Shown: positions 45,665 to 57,622, counted from the first letter of the stretch. The stretch: 64,000 bases of DNA from Tillandsia leiboldiana (GCA_029204045.2 CM055063.1:46109345-46173344); one strand, 5' to 3'. Notes: generated by a model not told the origin, from the letters alone. Translations and numbers: made by a program.

Positions 45665-48600
45665 CGTAGTAACCGTGATTTTTGAAATCCAAAATCTAAG
45701 TTTAAATAATTTTCTGGAATTATTTTAATTGGCAAAAATAGAATATTAGTACTGTAAAGTGGCCCCAAAATATCGACTTTTGATCGGGGTCTGATCTCAA
45801 AAATCTGAGATCACCAGTGCGGCCGTATCGTCGAAACATGAAAGATTGATATTCATATGTTCTCGATCTGACGGTTGGATCTTCCGCAAATCAGCGGCGA
45901 AAAATGGGGCCCACAGCTTAAGTGTGAATAGTGAAATGAATAGTAACCCTATTTTCCGGTCTCCTCTCGATCGGTCGTCGGCCGATCCGCTATCTGAGAT
46001 TCAAACATAGCAGTATGAGTAGTCGATCCTAACTAATTTTGACGTTCTGAACGCAATGGCACAGACAGAATTTGCATTTGGCGATACTGGTGCATCGAAA
46101 TGCATGCGTTACAGTATAGCCTACAGTATATTATGGCCCGAGATTTTATTCGAGCAACAAATCAAACAAGCAAGGGCACTATTTGATAGGTCTCGACGAG
46201 CCGGACGTCGTGGCGAAGTCCGTTTCGCAATTCGACAGACCGTTTGTCTCGAAATACGCAAAAAATGTCGAAAAACTAATCTTTTCTATTAAAACCTATA
46301 CTTTTCTTGGGCCATAGGTTTTAGGGCTTTAAGTATAGGGTCCTGATGACATTTATGAGCTACAGTGGGGACCTATGAGCCTGTGGTGGACTGTAGAGGG
46401 ACCAAATTGAAAATTTTGCAAGATTCCTCATGCATTCATGCATGTGACTCCTCGGCTTCGTGGGGGGGGGGGTTTACACGAGGGGCCAACTTCGGGTTGC
46501 TTGATATTCCTAACTCCCAGGAGTTATACCTAATAACTCTGGGTGCTGGGGAGGCCAAAGAAGCCATCTCCATTGATCCCAAACCGAGAGAATCCGAGAG
46601 TGAGAGAGGAAGAGAAAGGTTGCACTCAAGTTGCTCCAACTTGCTCCTGGTGACTTCTGAAGTGTTCTCCTGCATCCTGAGATCGAGCCCGAGCTTGCTG
46701 GGTGGATGCGCGACGCGGGGGAGGAGAACCGGCCGTTACCTTTCTTCTCCAACTCCGGCAAAGGTGAGTTTCTTCCACCTTTGGTTTTTAGGCCCCAATA
46801 CCTTAGGAAGTAGCCTCTATAGGTTGTAAGGATGATCCCTGTCGAGTCCTAGCCCTTGTGGTGGTCCTAGTTGCCGGCGAGAGAAGATTCTCGCCGGAAA
46901 CCTATCTTTGCTCCGCCTCGGCCTAGTGACACAACCACTCGACCAAATGGAAAAGTAAAATAATGGTAAGAAACTGTAGGAGTGGAGGATCATCTCCACC
47001 AAATTTGGTGGAGTTTGATCAAGAAACCGCACCGCAATCTCAAACCCTAATTTTTGGGTTTTTTTGCACCATGGCTGAGCTTTTTGCTCTGACGCCGGTG
47101 AGGTTCCTTGCTGCCGGGCACATGGCCGAGAAGCTTCCCGAGAATGAGAGGAGTTCAACCATGCCCTTGCATGGCATCCATGCAGCCCAAATACGGGGGT
47201 GCCATGGATGACCCGAGAATGGGTTCAAACCGCGGTGGCCGCCTTTCCGGCCGTCGCCGACAGGTAAGTTAAGGTCGGAAAGCTTTCTGGGACCGAGAGA
47301 AACTTAGCCATGCCCTTGCATGGGCTCCATGCTGTCAGGATAGAAATCCACCATTGTTGGTGGGAAGCTCGAAACCGAGCTTGTCCGCCGCCGTCGCCGC
47401 CGTGACCTCGTCGTCGGGCACAGGACCAGGAAGGTTGTGGTGATGAAAGGCACCTTGTGGTGCAAGTGGTTGAGGCCCAGAACCCAGAAATAGCAAAATG
47501 CCATTGTTGGGTCTTTGAAGCTTGTGTGTTAGAAAAAGTACCCACCACCTGTTTGATAAAATGCCCCAATGAACTCAAGAGCAGATTTAGACATCCTGTA
47601 GAATATGAAAGTTGTTCCATACCTTTCCCTGAGCTCAATGCTTACTTCAGATCGAAAGTTGTTTGTGTGGAAATGTGTATGGGGCATTGTTGTAGAGTTA
47701 GAGAACAAAGGGTTTGGATCTACTTGATCCAGCAGGTTTTGGGTTGCAAAAGAGCCAGCCCTTGTGTCCTAGTACTATCCAGAGGTGAATGCTCCAAATT
47801 ATTTTGAATCTGCACAAGTAGGTTTAAAGATTTTGCATTATTAAGCTCTATGTTGGTTAAATGGCCATAGGTCTATTTGGGGCAGTTTGCGAAGTCGCGA
47901 CAGTGAGCTCCTGGCTATTTTGGGGTCACTAGATGCGATGCTCACCTTAGTTTTCAGTTTGGTTGAGCCGAAGAAATAAAATTTTCTATAAGCCTATGTT
48001 AGTATAGTAAGTCATGGCCCGAAGTTTTTCTCGGGTTCCGTGCTGCTGAAAATTGGTGAGCACGGTGTTCAGCAAGTTGAAGGCCACCTACTGGAGGTGA
48101 CGGTTCGTAAAAATGATGTCCCGATAAAGAGAACGAGCAAAAAAGGCTCTCAAATTGCTATAAAAGTACATTTTTCTGAAACCCTAGGGGTCAAAATGCA
48201 ATTGTAGCCTCACGTGCTGTCTCGGGCAGTGTGTATATAATCTCTAAGCTTTTTGCTAGTGATCCGTTGGCTCTCGTTGAGCGGAAATTGGTTATCGGTC
48301 CGTAAATCGGTAAAATTGTCGGTTTAACGGCGCCCCAGTGGCAATCGCGCAATTCGAGCAATTTCGGCGATTCCGCCTAGCCGTCTGTTGAGTCCCAATA
48401 GAATCTGGTTGAGCCAGCGGCACAGAGTTAAAGCCCGTGTCTCCCGGAAGTCCAAATGGAATTTTTAGGAGGGGCATTTCGGTAATTATACCAATATTTG
48501 ATTAAATGGTAGAGTCTAGCAAAGTGTTGTTTGTCAAACATTAATGTTTTAGTATTCCGATGCTGCACGTCAAGTTTCGCTGAATTCGGGAATCTGTAAG

Positions 48601-50206
48601 CACTGGTAGGGTCAAAGTGGGCCGAACGGCGGTTTTCCCGGCGACTTGCGTAAATCTGGAAAAGGTCCAGGTTTAAGTTTTGTGGGATTGGAGAGTATGA
48701 GGTTTGGGTTTGTGTGAATTGTCCCTGATCAACATCTTTGATTCAGGTTGGCACGGTTTGGCTCTAGCCTTCGAGCATTCCGTTGGAGTTGTCAGATTGC
48801 CTGCAGACAGGTGGGTTTATCTTCGGTCCGGGCTTTATCATTTCGGCCCTCTGGGGTATCGTAATTGGTCGGACCCCTGTTCTTGTGATAGCCTAGATTT
48901 CCTTGTTGAGCTTGCTCTTTTTATTGTTCAGCATAACTTTTATATTGCTATATCTACTTGATTCATTGATCATTATCAGTTATCAGCCTATATGTTGTCG
49001 TGCTTGATTGATCCTTAGCTTGCTAGCTTATATGTTGCCATGCTCGATTGATCTTTAGCTTGCTATCAGATATTATGATCCTTATCAGTTATCTGATTAT
49101 ATGATGCCTTGCATGATTGATTTTAGTTGCTTCCAGATATCATGATTTTATTCTCGGACATTTGCCATGCTTGATTGGTCATTAGCTAGCTTGCACACCT
49201 TATTGATTATCAGTATATCCTGATCCATGTTCTAGTAGTTGTTGGTTATATTCTGCATATGATGAGATTCAGTTGGCATTCTGTTGTTGCATCCCTGTTG
49301 GGATTTTCCCGGCTTGTTGCCGATTACCGGGTCATTAGACCGTGAGCTTGAGCATTTGCATTATGATTGCCCGCACCGCTGTACTTCACGAACATTGCCG
49401 GGGTCGCTCCCCGTGGGTATGTTTTTTACCGGTAGAGTGGTTTGTTGAAAGACCCGTGACCCCCAGCCGGGGTATGTCAGCCAGGTTGGTGCCAGGTTGG
49501 GCAGTTTCCCTGAGGTGTTGTAGACCAATATGGTGGCTTTGATTGGGTATTTTGTTATCCTACATTGATGCATTGTTTGCCTATTTATCATTATCCTCTA
49601 ATGATTGCTCAGTTCTTGTTCAGTACATATATCAGCATGCTCTTATTATAATAGTTCAGTGCTCTGTTGTTCTCAGCACTATATTCATGATTTTATTATA
49701 GCACCATGATATATAACTGCCTTGCCTAATGATTATTACTATCCGCTAGTTATTGTATGCCAGTAGGTACGATTTGTTATTTCTCGGCTCGTCGTGCCCA
49801 CTGGGATACACGGTCGATGTATCTCACACCCCCTGGGTGACCATTTTTCAGGTCGATCGGGTGTTGGGATGTCGGGACGTGTTGGTGAGATGCCGCGATA
49901 GATTTTCCCCCTGGACAGCCGTTTATCATGTTTATCAGTTTATTAAATTTGTAATTCAATTTGTAATAAGTTGTTGTAATATTTTAATTGTTTAATTGTT
50001 TAGTTGTACGTAGTTAGACTACTCTGGTATTGCTGTAAAGGCTTAGCCGTGCATATATAGAAAAGGCTCAATTCCAAAAGGAATTGGGAATTTTCTATAT
50101 ATGTGGCGGTCTGTCGCGCCCTGGCTGGTTTTAAACTCTGATTTGAAAAAAAAAAAAAAAAAAAAAAAAAAAATTAGACGTTGTTTTTCGAACTCGGGGC
50201 GTGACA
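45665..50206 (+). mobile_element. Family C long LTR, probable solo LTR (C2)
   Basis: Starts CGTAGTAACCGTG, matching the family C start TGTAGTAATC with one change, and ends TCGGGGCGTGACA after a 28-A run (50146-50173). The family islands are in order: GATCTGACGGTTGGATCTTC (45866), ATAGGTCTCGACGAGCCGGA (46186), and donor-like sites at 46764, 47264 and 48811. Flanks CTATC and CTATT suggest a target duplication with one mismatch. There is no primer-binding site after it, so it is probably a solo LTR of 4.5 kb. Open frames inside (for example 46365-46829) have no recognisable domain. Confidence 0.7.
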
Positions 50207-51093
50207 CTATTCGTTCTGAGAGAGAGCGTGGATTTCGACTATAGCCTGCATGTGCCATTATTCGATAGCGAGTTAGTCCGATTGGACACCCTACGTTGAT
50301 ATACTAGGGAGGCGCAGGCTTGACTGGGCCAGATGTGGAAGTCAGCTTGATTGGGTCGATTGAGCACCTCGTGTGCGAGGGTTTGCATATCTTTCATCGG
50401 TTTTCCCCATTGAGCATTTAGATAGAGGCACGGTAGCTGTTGAGTATCTCCAGCTTTTTTTTCAGTCTTTACTGCATCGTTATCTTACGCCTCCAGTAGA
50501 CTTAGTGGGCAGACCGTCGGGCCTGGTGGTGGTACCCACTGAGAACTCCCTTTTGGTGTAGTTCTCACACCCGTTGGGGGTTTTTCCCCTCATTTTTCTT
50601 TCCTCTCCTTTGTTTTGCAGAGTCTTAGCGGGTGTTGCTGATTATGCGGTAGCTATTCGAGGCGAGGGAGTCGCGAGCTAGATCCCTACCTGTCTTTGGA
50701 GAGTAGCCGTACCCCCACCTTGGAGATTTATAGTACAGTCAGTAGACTAGTTTTATTTCCACTTTTGAGAGACTATTGTATTGTGAGGATCTGACTTGTA
50801 TTGAGAGCCTATACACTGATGTATTATTTCAGTTTACCTCTCTGTTGAGTTCTTGGTTATTATATCAGAGGATTTTTGCATATGATCTTATTTGGGAGAT
50901 GGATATTGTATCATTATTTTCAGTTGTACAGATAGTTGGATTTTAGTTTTACAGCAGTTTTCTTTATAGCTCTGTTATCTGTTTAGCTATAGTACTTTTT
51001 ATTCCAGGTTGGACGCTTCGCCTATGCGGGGTTTTGTATAGGCGGCGGTCTGTTGGCGAGCCCGGGTCGCAGTTTCGACCCCGGGGTGTGACA
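50207..51093 (+). repeat. LTR X, right end
   Basis: Resumes with CTATTCGTTCTGAGAG and GACTATAGCCTGCATGTGCC, carries the CGCCTCCAGTAGACTTAGTG module near 50490 and ends CCCCGGGGTGTGACA. A primer-binding site follows, so this is the inner end of a 5' LTR. Most simply it is the remainder of LTR X beyond solo LTR C2. Confidence 0.75.
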
Positions 51094-52278
51094 GATTTGA
51101 GTGGTATCAGAGCCTAGGTTGTAGGTCATGGTGGACTTAGAAACCCTAGGCTTATGGTTTGACCCTTGGATGACTTCGTGAGAGTCGTGATTTATAGCGC
51201 GCGAGAGTCCTGATTGAGTTTTATACCTCTACCAAGGGACAGGATGAGTGATTGGCATGTTTATTCTCCTAAGTGATTATGTTGGCTGCAGACAACATAA
51301 TGCTGTGGAATGGGTGACATGCTTTAGACTTTCGCTAGATTGGGTCGAGTGGTTGTTGTGTGCTGTGTTGTAGTTTGTCGTGGTGAGCGGTGTCTCCCCG
51401 ATGCTGGGTTTTGACCCGTGTGCATCATGTCGCAGCAGTTGAGCTTGAGCGGTTGGCTTTGGGCCGGATACCCAGATTGAGGTCAGAGAGCTCCGGACCC
51501 AGATGGCAGGATTGTTAGTAGCATATCAGCGGCGGAGTGAGCAGCTGGTTTTGGTGACATAGTTGTCGGAGCACTGAGTAGCCCCCCCTCCGTGCCAACG
51601 TTTAGTGCCGAGGCACCGAGGCAGGGTGGATAGTTGACAGCATATGAGCTGTGGGACATCATCGATCGATTGAGCCAATTTTGGCAGATGAACCACCCCG
51701 ATTCGTAAGGAGTGAGTTTGAAGCTTGTGGAGGCAGAATCCTGGTTGGTGGTAATGGAGAGATTACTTGAGAGCCTCCTTATGTCAAAGAGTTTATGTAG
51801 TTGTTGAACTGCGCGCTCCATGTTTAGAGGGACGAGGCGCATAGGATATGTGTGTCTGGGAGTGGATTGCGTCATGATATCTTTCAGTTCATTCGGTCCC
51901 TCCGTTTCAGATTTTGGATGCCTCGTGGAGTAGGCGTTGAGTATGGAGCGTGGCGCTGCAGTTCCTTTGGATAGGGATCTGCCGCGAGAGGCGAGTTCTA
52001 GATAGAGGCTCTTGGCGCTAGGTGATGGAGAACAGATCGGCCGGCAGAGGCATTCCCGATTTCCCTCCCCAGGATCGTGAATTTCTGAGACGCGAGAGGT
52101 CGGGCGGACCCCAATAGCAGTACCAGCATTAGTATCAGCAGCGGCGGTAGCGTGGATGTGTTATCTGCGGAGGACCACATTCGTCGCCTCAGTGTGAGCA
52201 GAGGCAGAGGTCGTGTTCCCTATGTGATTGGTATAGATATTTGGATTTACTCCCAGAGTGACTTGGAGCATGAGGAGC
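51094..52278 (+). pseudogene. Element X: primer-binding site (51102-51114) and degraded gag interior
   Basis: TGGTATCAGAGCC at 51102-51114 is followed by a leader similar to that of element A (GACATGCTTTAGACTTTCGC, about 51315) and non-coding gag relics. The segment near 52230-52275 matches the interior of element A at 15555-15605, including GCATGAGGAGC. LTR D1 then begins at 52279. No readable domain survives. Confidence 0.65.
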
Positions 52279-53028
52279 TGTGAGGACCCGAATCCCCACT
52301 TAAGAGATTACTGATGGATTAGTAGCCTTTGGGAGTGTTTGTGCGCGTGTCGGGCCCAAGAAATGGATTTATGGTGCAATTTGAGATTAAGTTTGCATCA
52401 CCGGAGGCCATTGGGAAATTTTAGAAGTGGAATTGGGCAAAACGGACTTCGGATTTGGATTCAGCGCGTGAAAACGATTAAAATGGACTATTTACTTGTT
52501 ATTTTCGGAGCCCGGATGATGCGCACGGATTTCGAGGCACCTTGACACTATTCCGGCGGCCGGCGGGCAGCGGCGGCGGCGGCGGGCAGCGGCGGAGCTC
52601 GGCGACGCGGGCGCGCGGGCAGGCGCGCGGGTGCACGGGAGCATCGGGCCACGTGGCGTTTTCCTACTGGTTGGGTGCGGACGCGTGGCAGCCGGCTGTT
52701 GGTTGGAGTTGTGGACCGGGACCACGGAGCAGGCTGGGAGTGCCTCGGGGTGCATGCCTCGCAGCGGCACAGGCGGCACTGGCAGCGTGCACATGGGCGT
52801 GCCAGGCGCGCGTTGACCCGGTTGCTTGCCACGTGTCGTCGTCTGGGTGGGCCACGTGGCGCGAGCTGGGTGGACAGCGCCGTTGTGCGCTGTTTGGCGG
52901 GCTACGTGGAGGCCCGTGAGGGATTCGGGCGCGCACAGTGTTGGGCCGGGCCCAACACTGTAGCGGCCCAAATTTTTCGGGAGCCCGAAAGAGGGGATAT
53001 AACGGGTATTTTTGGATTTGTTTCTTTG

Positions 53029-53038
53029 GCCTATTTAA
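53029..53038 (+). promoter_or_regulatory. TATA-like box of LTR D1
   Basis: CTATTTAAGG in GGCCTATTTAAGGACCCGAG, at the place of CCTATAAATAGGC in LTRs T and D3. Confidence 0.5.
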
Positions 53039-53641
53039 GGACCCGAGCTTTCTTCTTCTCCATTTTTTTTCATGTTTCCGAGCCTCTCCTCACCCCGAGC
53101 CCTTAAGCAAAGTTGTTCCCCGTGCTGTGCTGGACCCTCTGGAGGATTTCTAGGATTTTATGTAGCACGCTTCCTGAGGTTTCCATTTTTACGGTGCGAC
53201 GCGACGCTTGTTCATTTGTGTTCTCCTTCGTCGCGTTTCGGTGCGAGGACTCCCCCGGCTTACTCCGACCATCTTTTCGATCGATTTCTTCGCCGCTGGA
53301 TCCGCGACGGATAGAGCTACGATCTAGGTATTTTCAGTTTTCCCTCATTTTGCACTTTTCGAGGAGTTTTTCCATGCTTACTGGGACCCTTGTTTTCTGT
53401 GAGGAATCTTGAGGACAGCTGATTGTTTCGGGGATATCTTCGAGCTCGGACATCGGATTGAGATGAGCCATTGCACTTTTTGCATCTACGCGACGCGAGG
53501 ATTATCACTGTATTTTTTTGGGATTTTTCTGAGATTTTCTCCGAAGGTATATTTCCTCCCTTTATCTTTGTATGGAATTACAGATGTGTTGTTGTGTGGT
53601 TTTGTGCACCCTGTGTTGTGGAATTTGTAACTTGGCCTACG

Positions 53642-53737
53642 GTGCTCGGAATTGGGCGTGCATGTACCCGTTTCGAAGGTCTCGACGCGAGGATCGTTGG
53701 GGTATTTTTATCGGATTTTTCTGAGCCCTTTCAGCAG
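53642..53737 (+). other. 96-bp exon-like module in LTR D1
   Basis: Preceded by TTGGCCTACG (the acceptor AG is lost here) and followed by AGCAG|GTGAAATAAT. Internal similarity to the T and X modules is clear (TCGG near the start, ACGCGAGGATCG in the middle, ATCGGATTTTTCTGAG near the end) and the length is again 96 bp. Confidence 0.45.
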
Positions 53738-55113
53738 GTGAAATAATTGCATCTTTGGGACTAATTTTTCAGACTGCATGTATTTGGTTAATTATTGGAT
53801 TAAAGTGTAACTGTGAGCCCTGTGTTGTACCCAGGAGAGTTTGCGGGTATTGCTGGACCCGTTGGATCTGGATATATTGATTTCTGGGTATCATCAGCTG
53901 TGGGACTTTGGACAGATAGCGCCTTCAGGTGGGTGGCCTCGTCTTCATGACCTTTGGACTGTTCAGTAATTCTATTGTTGTAGGATCATATATGGTAGTG
54001 CTTTTTAGCATGATAGAATGTAGGAATTGATATTCCTAGTATTATCTGTCAATCTTGTGATCTCTTTTGCTTCCTACCACCTGTTAAATTATTGTTATCT
54101 TGGAACTTGACCTAGCACCCCCGTCATATGTTACATGTGTAACCAGACCAGTAGAAAACCCTTACTTGGGCTAGGGTTAATTATGTTTAGACATCCACAC
54201 ATTGTGTTTCATTCCTGGACTTAGTGTTATCCTCGCCCGGGTAGTGGGTCGAGTGGTCGGGACTTCTTTTTAGTGTGGGATGCATGTGCACTCGTGCTTG
54301 GGAGCAGAGTGGAGTCTGGTAGATGTAGTTGATCGCTTGTCTGTGTCGGGAACCGTTTGGGGTAAACGGTGATCCCGGGAGGTCTTGTTCTCCTGTTGGG
54401 TTTATCGCCACAGTGTTAGTGGCAGTAGTGTACCAGTGTTAGCAGGACCTAGAATCCAGAACCCTTTTCGACATACACATGATTTTAGTCTACCAATATT
54501 TTCTTCCAAGCATCGAAGGGCCGCTGGAGTATGTTCTTGTTTGATTGGACAAAGGCATCAGTCCTTCGGGGTTTGGGTACAAATACTTGTTTTTTAACTG
54601 TTTTTCCTAAAAGAACTAAAAATCATTAAAATGGGTTTCTTCTCAAATCAAGATAGTTTTTCAAAAAGGGAACTACTTTTAGTCCTCACCCTGTGTGGGT
54701 TAAGTAAAAATGGGTTTCAGTAACAAATGTCACCTTTTTCCTGTAAATTTTTCCACTCGAAAGGATTCGAGTGGTCTGGGTTCTAGGGGCCGTTCCTTTG
54801 TCGGGACGAGAGCCACGGGGGCCGAGCTTGGAACCTGTTCTTGTTTGATAGGGTTGTAGGTGTAGGTCTCCCGGAACTTTCGGGCCCTGGTTGGTGTTTT
54901 CTTCGTGTTGTACCGAGGTTGTCGTGTTCCCGAACTATAAGGGGGTCGGGAACTTCGATAGGCGGAGCCTAGAGTCTGTTCTTGTTTGATAGGGTTCTAA
55001 GCACCGACCTATCGGGTTTCCGAACCCTTATGGTGTCGGTCTTTCCTGTGTTCTGTTGTGGGAGCCGTCTGGTGGATGGTGGTCCCGGCTGTGTGGTTTT
55101 CCAGCCTGTGAGT

Positions 55114-56359
55114 TATTACAGAATTTGAGTTGGCGTATTTCGTGAATTCGGTTAAGTCTTGAAGATTGAAGATAAAGAAGGTTGGATCATATAACTCAAT
55201 CTCAAGAAAGAAGAATTCAAAAGGATCAGGTATGTTTAACTAATTATTTTTGGTGATCCGAATACTTCTTATAGTGTAGAAACACTTGGATGAATTTTTA
55301 ATTGCATAAAAATCAAAAACTGGACATGGGACATGTTTAGGATCCGGATCAGACATTCCAATCCGGATCCCGAAGGGTGTTAGTTCATATGCAAATTCAA
55401 TCCGGATCCAAGCCCTTTTCTGATCCGGATCCCGAACATGGGTTTTTGCTGAATTGTATGAACGATCCGGATCAGGCACTTCGATCCGGATCCGAACCTT
55501 TGTTTTTCAGGAAACTGTCTGTCTCGTTACTGCAATCCGGATCGCCGAAATCCGATCCGGATCGTCGTCCTGAAAAATCCCAGAAAAGGTTAGTTTTTGA
55601 TTCTTATCTTCTTCCAACGGTTTCTAACCTATAAATAGACCCTTTAATTCATCTTTTAGGGTACGACGCAAAAAGCGAAAAATACGACCGAAATAGAAAA
55701 ATCCACATATAGAGAAGAAAGGAAATACTAGATTTAATTCTATGTTTCTTCATATATATTATTAATTTGATTCTAGGTTTTCCAAACTCAGATTTTGAGT
55801 AGAATCAAATTAATGAATACTTAGATGGTATTTCCGATCTATTTCTAATCTAGGTATTCGGCGGATCATCACCACCCAAAAACAACGATTTTCCCAAAAT
55901 CGGCGCGTGGACTCGCGTGGCCTTGTGGATTCAAGGTGCTACCGCTCTCGTGGATTCGGAGCGAGGTACGTTCGTGGATTCGAGACCTGCTATTGGGTGA
56001 AGACCGTGGATTCGGTCGGACGTCGTGGATTCGGCGTTGGACGCATATCGTGGATTCGAGAAGCGTTGCGGAACGAGTGGAGAAGATCAACTAGGAGCGT
56101 ATGGAAAAAGGTTGAGTCGTCTGTGAGTATGGTATACACCTTTGTACGTGTTATAATTCTAGTGGATTTCACCGTGTTATCGGTCCCGTCGTTTTTTACT
56201 CCGGTTTGGAGTTTTCCACGTAAAAATCTCTGCGTGTTATTTATTTTTCCGCATTGGGTTTTATATCGCAAAGATTTTTGAGTGTTTATTGTTTACACCT
56301 ATTCACCCCCCTCTAGGTGTTTTTTTCCCTATTTAGATCCAATTATATATAACCCAACA
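55114..56359 (+). repeat. Copia 5' LTR, 1246 bp
   Basis: Starts TATTACAGAATTTGAG (TG-to-TA change against the copy at 21310) and ends AACCCAACA. It contains eight ATCCGGAT-type motifs in four pairs (55340-55562), a TATA-like CTATAAATAG at 55629, a leader, and a T-rich 3' part. A primer-binding site follows 2 bp later. Confidence 0.88.
55629..55638 (+). promoter_or_regulatory. TATA-like box of Copia LTR
   Basis: CTATAAATAG in AACCTATAAATAGACCC, about 65 bp downstream of the last ATCCGGAT pair. The same arrangement is kept in the minus-strand copy at 20725-20735. Confidence 0.65.
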
Positions 56360-56361
56360 AG

Positions 56362-56375
56362 TGGTATCAGAGCGG
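56362..56375 (+). other. Primer-binding site of the Copia element
   Basis: TGGTATCAGAGCGG, complementary to initiator tRNA-Met, 2 bp past the LTR end AACA. Confidence 0.92.
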
Positions 56376-56392
56376 GAATAGGGTTGTAAACA

Positions 56393-57622
56393 ATGGTTGA
56401 AGGTGGAAACATCAACAGACCCCCGTTCTTCGATGGAACAAATTATGCCTACTGGAAAGTACGGATGAAAGTCTTTTTAATTTCCATCGACGAACGGGTG
56501 TGGCAATCAATTGAATTAGGATGGTCTAATCCAACTAAAATTTTTGCTGATGTTCGCACCATCAAACCTAGGTCGAAATGGACCAAGGAAGAGATTTATT
56601 TATCCTCTTACAATGGCAAAGGGATTAACACTTTATTTAATGCTTTGTCGCAAACAGAGTTCTCTCGCGTCGCGGCATGTGAGACTGCGAAAGAAATCTG
56701 GGATGTTCTTCAAGTTACACATGAGGGAACTAACCTTGTGAAGATTCAGAAACTGCAAATGCTTACGAGCAAGTTTGACTCTATTTTCATGGCAGAAAAT
56801 GAATCGTTCACAGATTATTATACACGATTGCAAGATATCGTGAATTCATGTGCTAACTTGGGAGAGAAAATTCCAGAATTTAAAATTGTAAGAAAGATTT
56901 TAAGAACTCTTCCTGAAAGATCTCGATCCAAGGTTACGGCCATTGAAACTATTAAACACCCGGACGAAATCCGTGTGGAAGAATTAGTTGGTTCTTTACA
57001 AACATATGAAATGACATTTCCTACTAACTATTCTTCAGGAAAGGCATCCTCTTCTAAGTCTTCAGGTTATGCTTTGAAAACAACAAAAGAAGAAGACGCG
57101 GATTCATCCTCCTCAGATGATGACGAGAACCTATCTATGGAGGACTTTGAGAAGCAGCTCGCTCTCTTGACAAGGAAGTTTCGCCGAAATTTTCGAAGGG
57201 GTAATTCAGGCAAAACTCCATCCTTCGGAAAGTCGAAGAAAGGCAAGGGTTCTTCAAGTTACAAGTCAAGAAAGCAAGAGAATTTTTCAAAGGATAAGAA
57301 AAGTTCAGATGGACAAGTACAATGCTTCAAATGTCGAGGCTACGGCCACATTGCAACGGAATGTCCAAATAAGAATCCGTCAAAGAAGAAAGCAATGCAA
57401 GCCGTCACTTGGGATGACACCTCATCGTCAAATGAGTCATCTTCAAGTGATGAAGAAAATAACGCAACGGCGTTCCACGCGTCCACATCTTCACCCTTCA
57501 TGTGCTTAATGGCTAGTACATCCGAGTCATTGTCCAACTCCACTGTTGAAAAATTGCAACGGACGATGAATCAGATAATTCAGAAGGTGAAGACTTTGCT
57601 CTTGCCTACCATCAGCTTTTGA
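56393..57622 (+). CDS. Copia gag polyprotein fragment
   Basis: 409 codons, starting 17 bp after the primer-binding site. The N-terminus has PPFFDGTNYAYWKVRMKVFL, the typical Copia gag opening, then a gag core (about residues 65-210), a Ser/Asp-rich stretch (about 235-250), a basic Lys/Ser-rich region (270-305) and a zinc knuckle CFKCRGYGHIATEC (CX2CX4HX4C, about residues 310-323) that binds element RNA. The last ~20 residues are out of frame: around 57555-57565 the expected acidic frame shifts, so the 57622 stop is not natural. Codon use is AT-rich, unlike the neighbouring Gypsy LTRs. Protease, integrase and RT are absent because an LTR starts at 57744. Confidence 0.9.
   Translation: MVEGGNINRPPFFDGTNYAYWKVRMKVFLISIDERVWQSIELGWSNPTKIFADVRTIKPRSKWTKEEIYLSSYNGKGINTLFNALSQTEFSRVAACETAKEIWDVLQVTHEGTNLVKIQKLQMLTSKFDSIFMAENESFTDYYTRLQDIVNSCANLGEKIPEFKIVRKILRTLPERSRSKVTAIETIKHPDEIRVEELVGSLQTYEMTFPTNYSSGKASSSKSSGYALKTTKEEDADSSSSDDDENLSMEDFEKQLALLTRKFRRNFRRGNSGKTPSFGKSKKGKGSSSYKSRKQENFSKDKKSSDGQVQCFKCRGYGHIATECPNKNPSKKKAMQAVTWDDTSSSNESSSSDEENNATAFHASTSSPFMCLMASTSESLSNSTVEKLQRTMNQIIQKVKTLLLPTISF

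Larger units (their letters stand above)
52279..55113 (+). mobile_element. LTR D1 (Gypsy, related to T), interrupted on the right by Copia
   Basis: Starts TGTGAGGACCCGAATC in the interior of element X. It has the conserved U3 segment near 52430-52515, CACGTG at 52650, 52830 and 52853, a TATA-like CTATTTAAGG at 53029, a donor-like CTAG|GTATTT near 53327, exon-like modules ending at 53547 and 53737, and a CTTCAGGTGGGTGGCC site near 53926. The right part (54600-55110) is unlike the other LTRs. Its end is not in the window because a Copia LTR begins at 55114. Confidence 0.75.

Noticed and set aside
46365..46829. 154-codon plus-strand frame and the 137-codon minus-strand frame at 47225-47638 as possible host genes within LTR C2
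   Set aside because: No recognisable domain, not preserved in C1 or C3 at the equivalent place, and they lie inside a bounded LTR.
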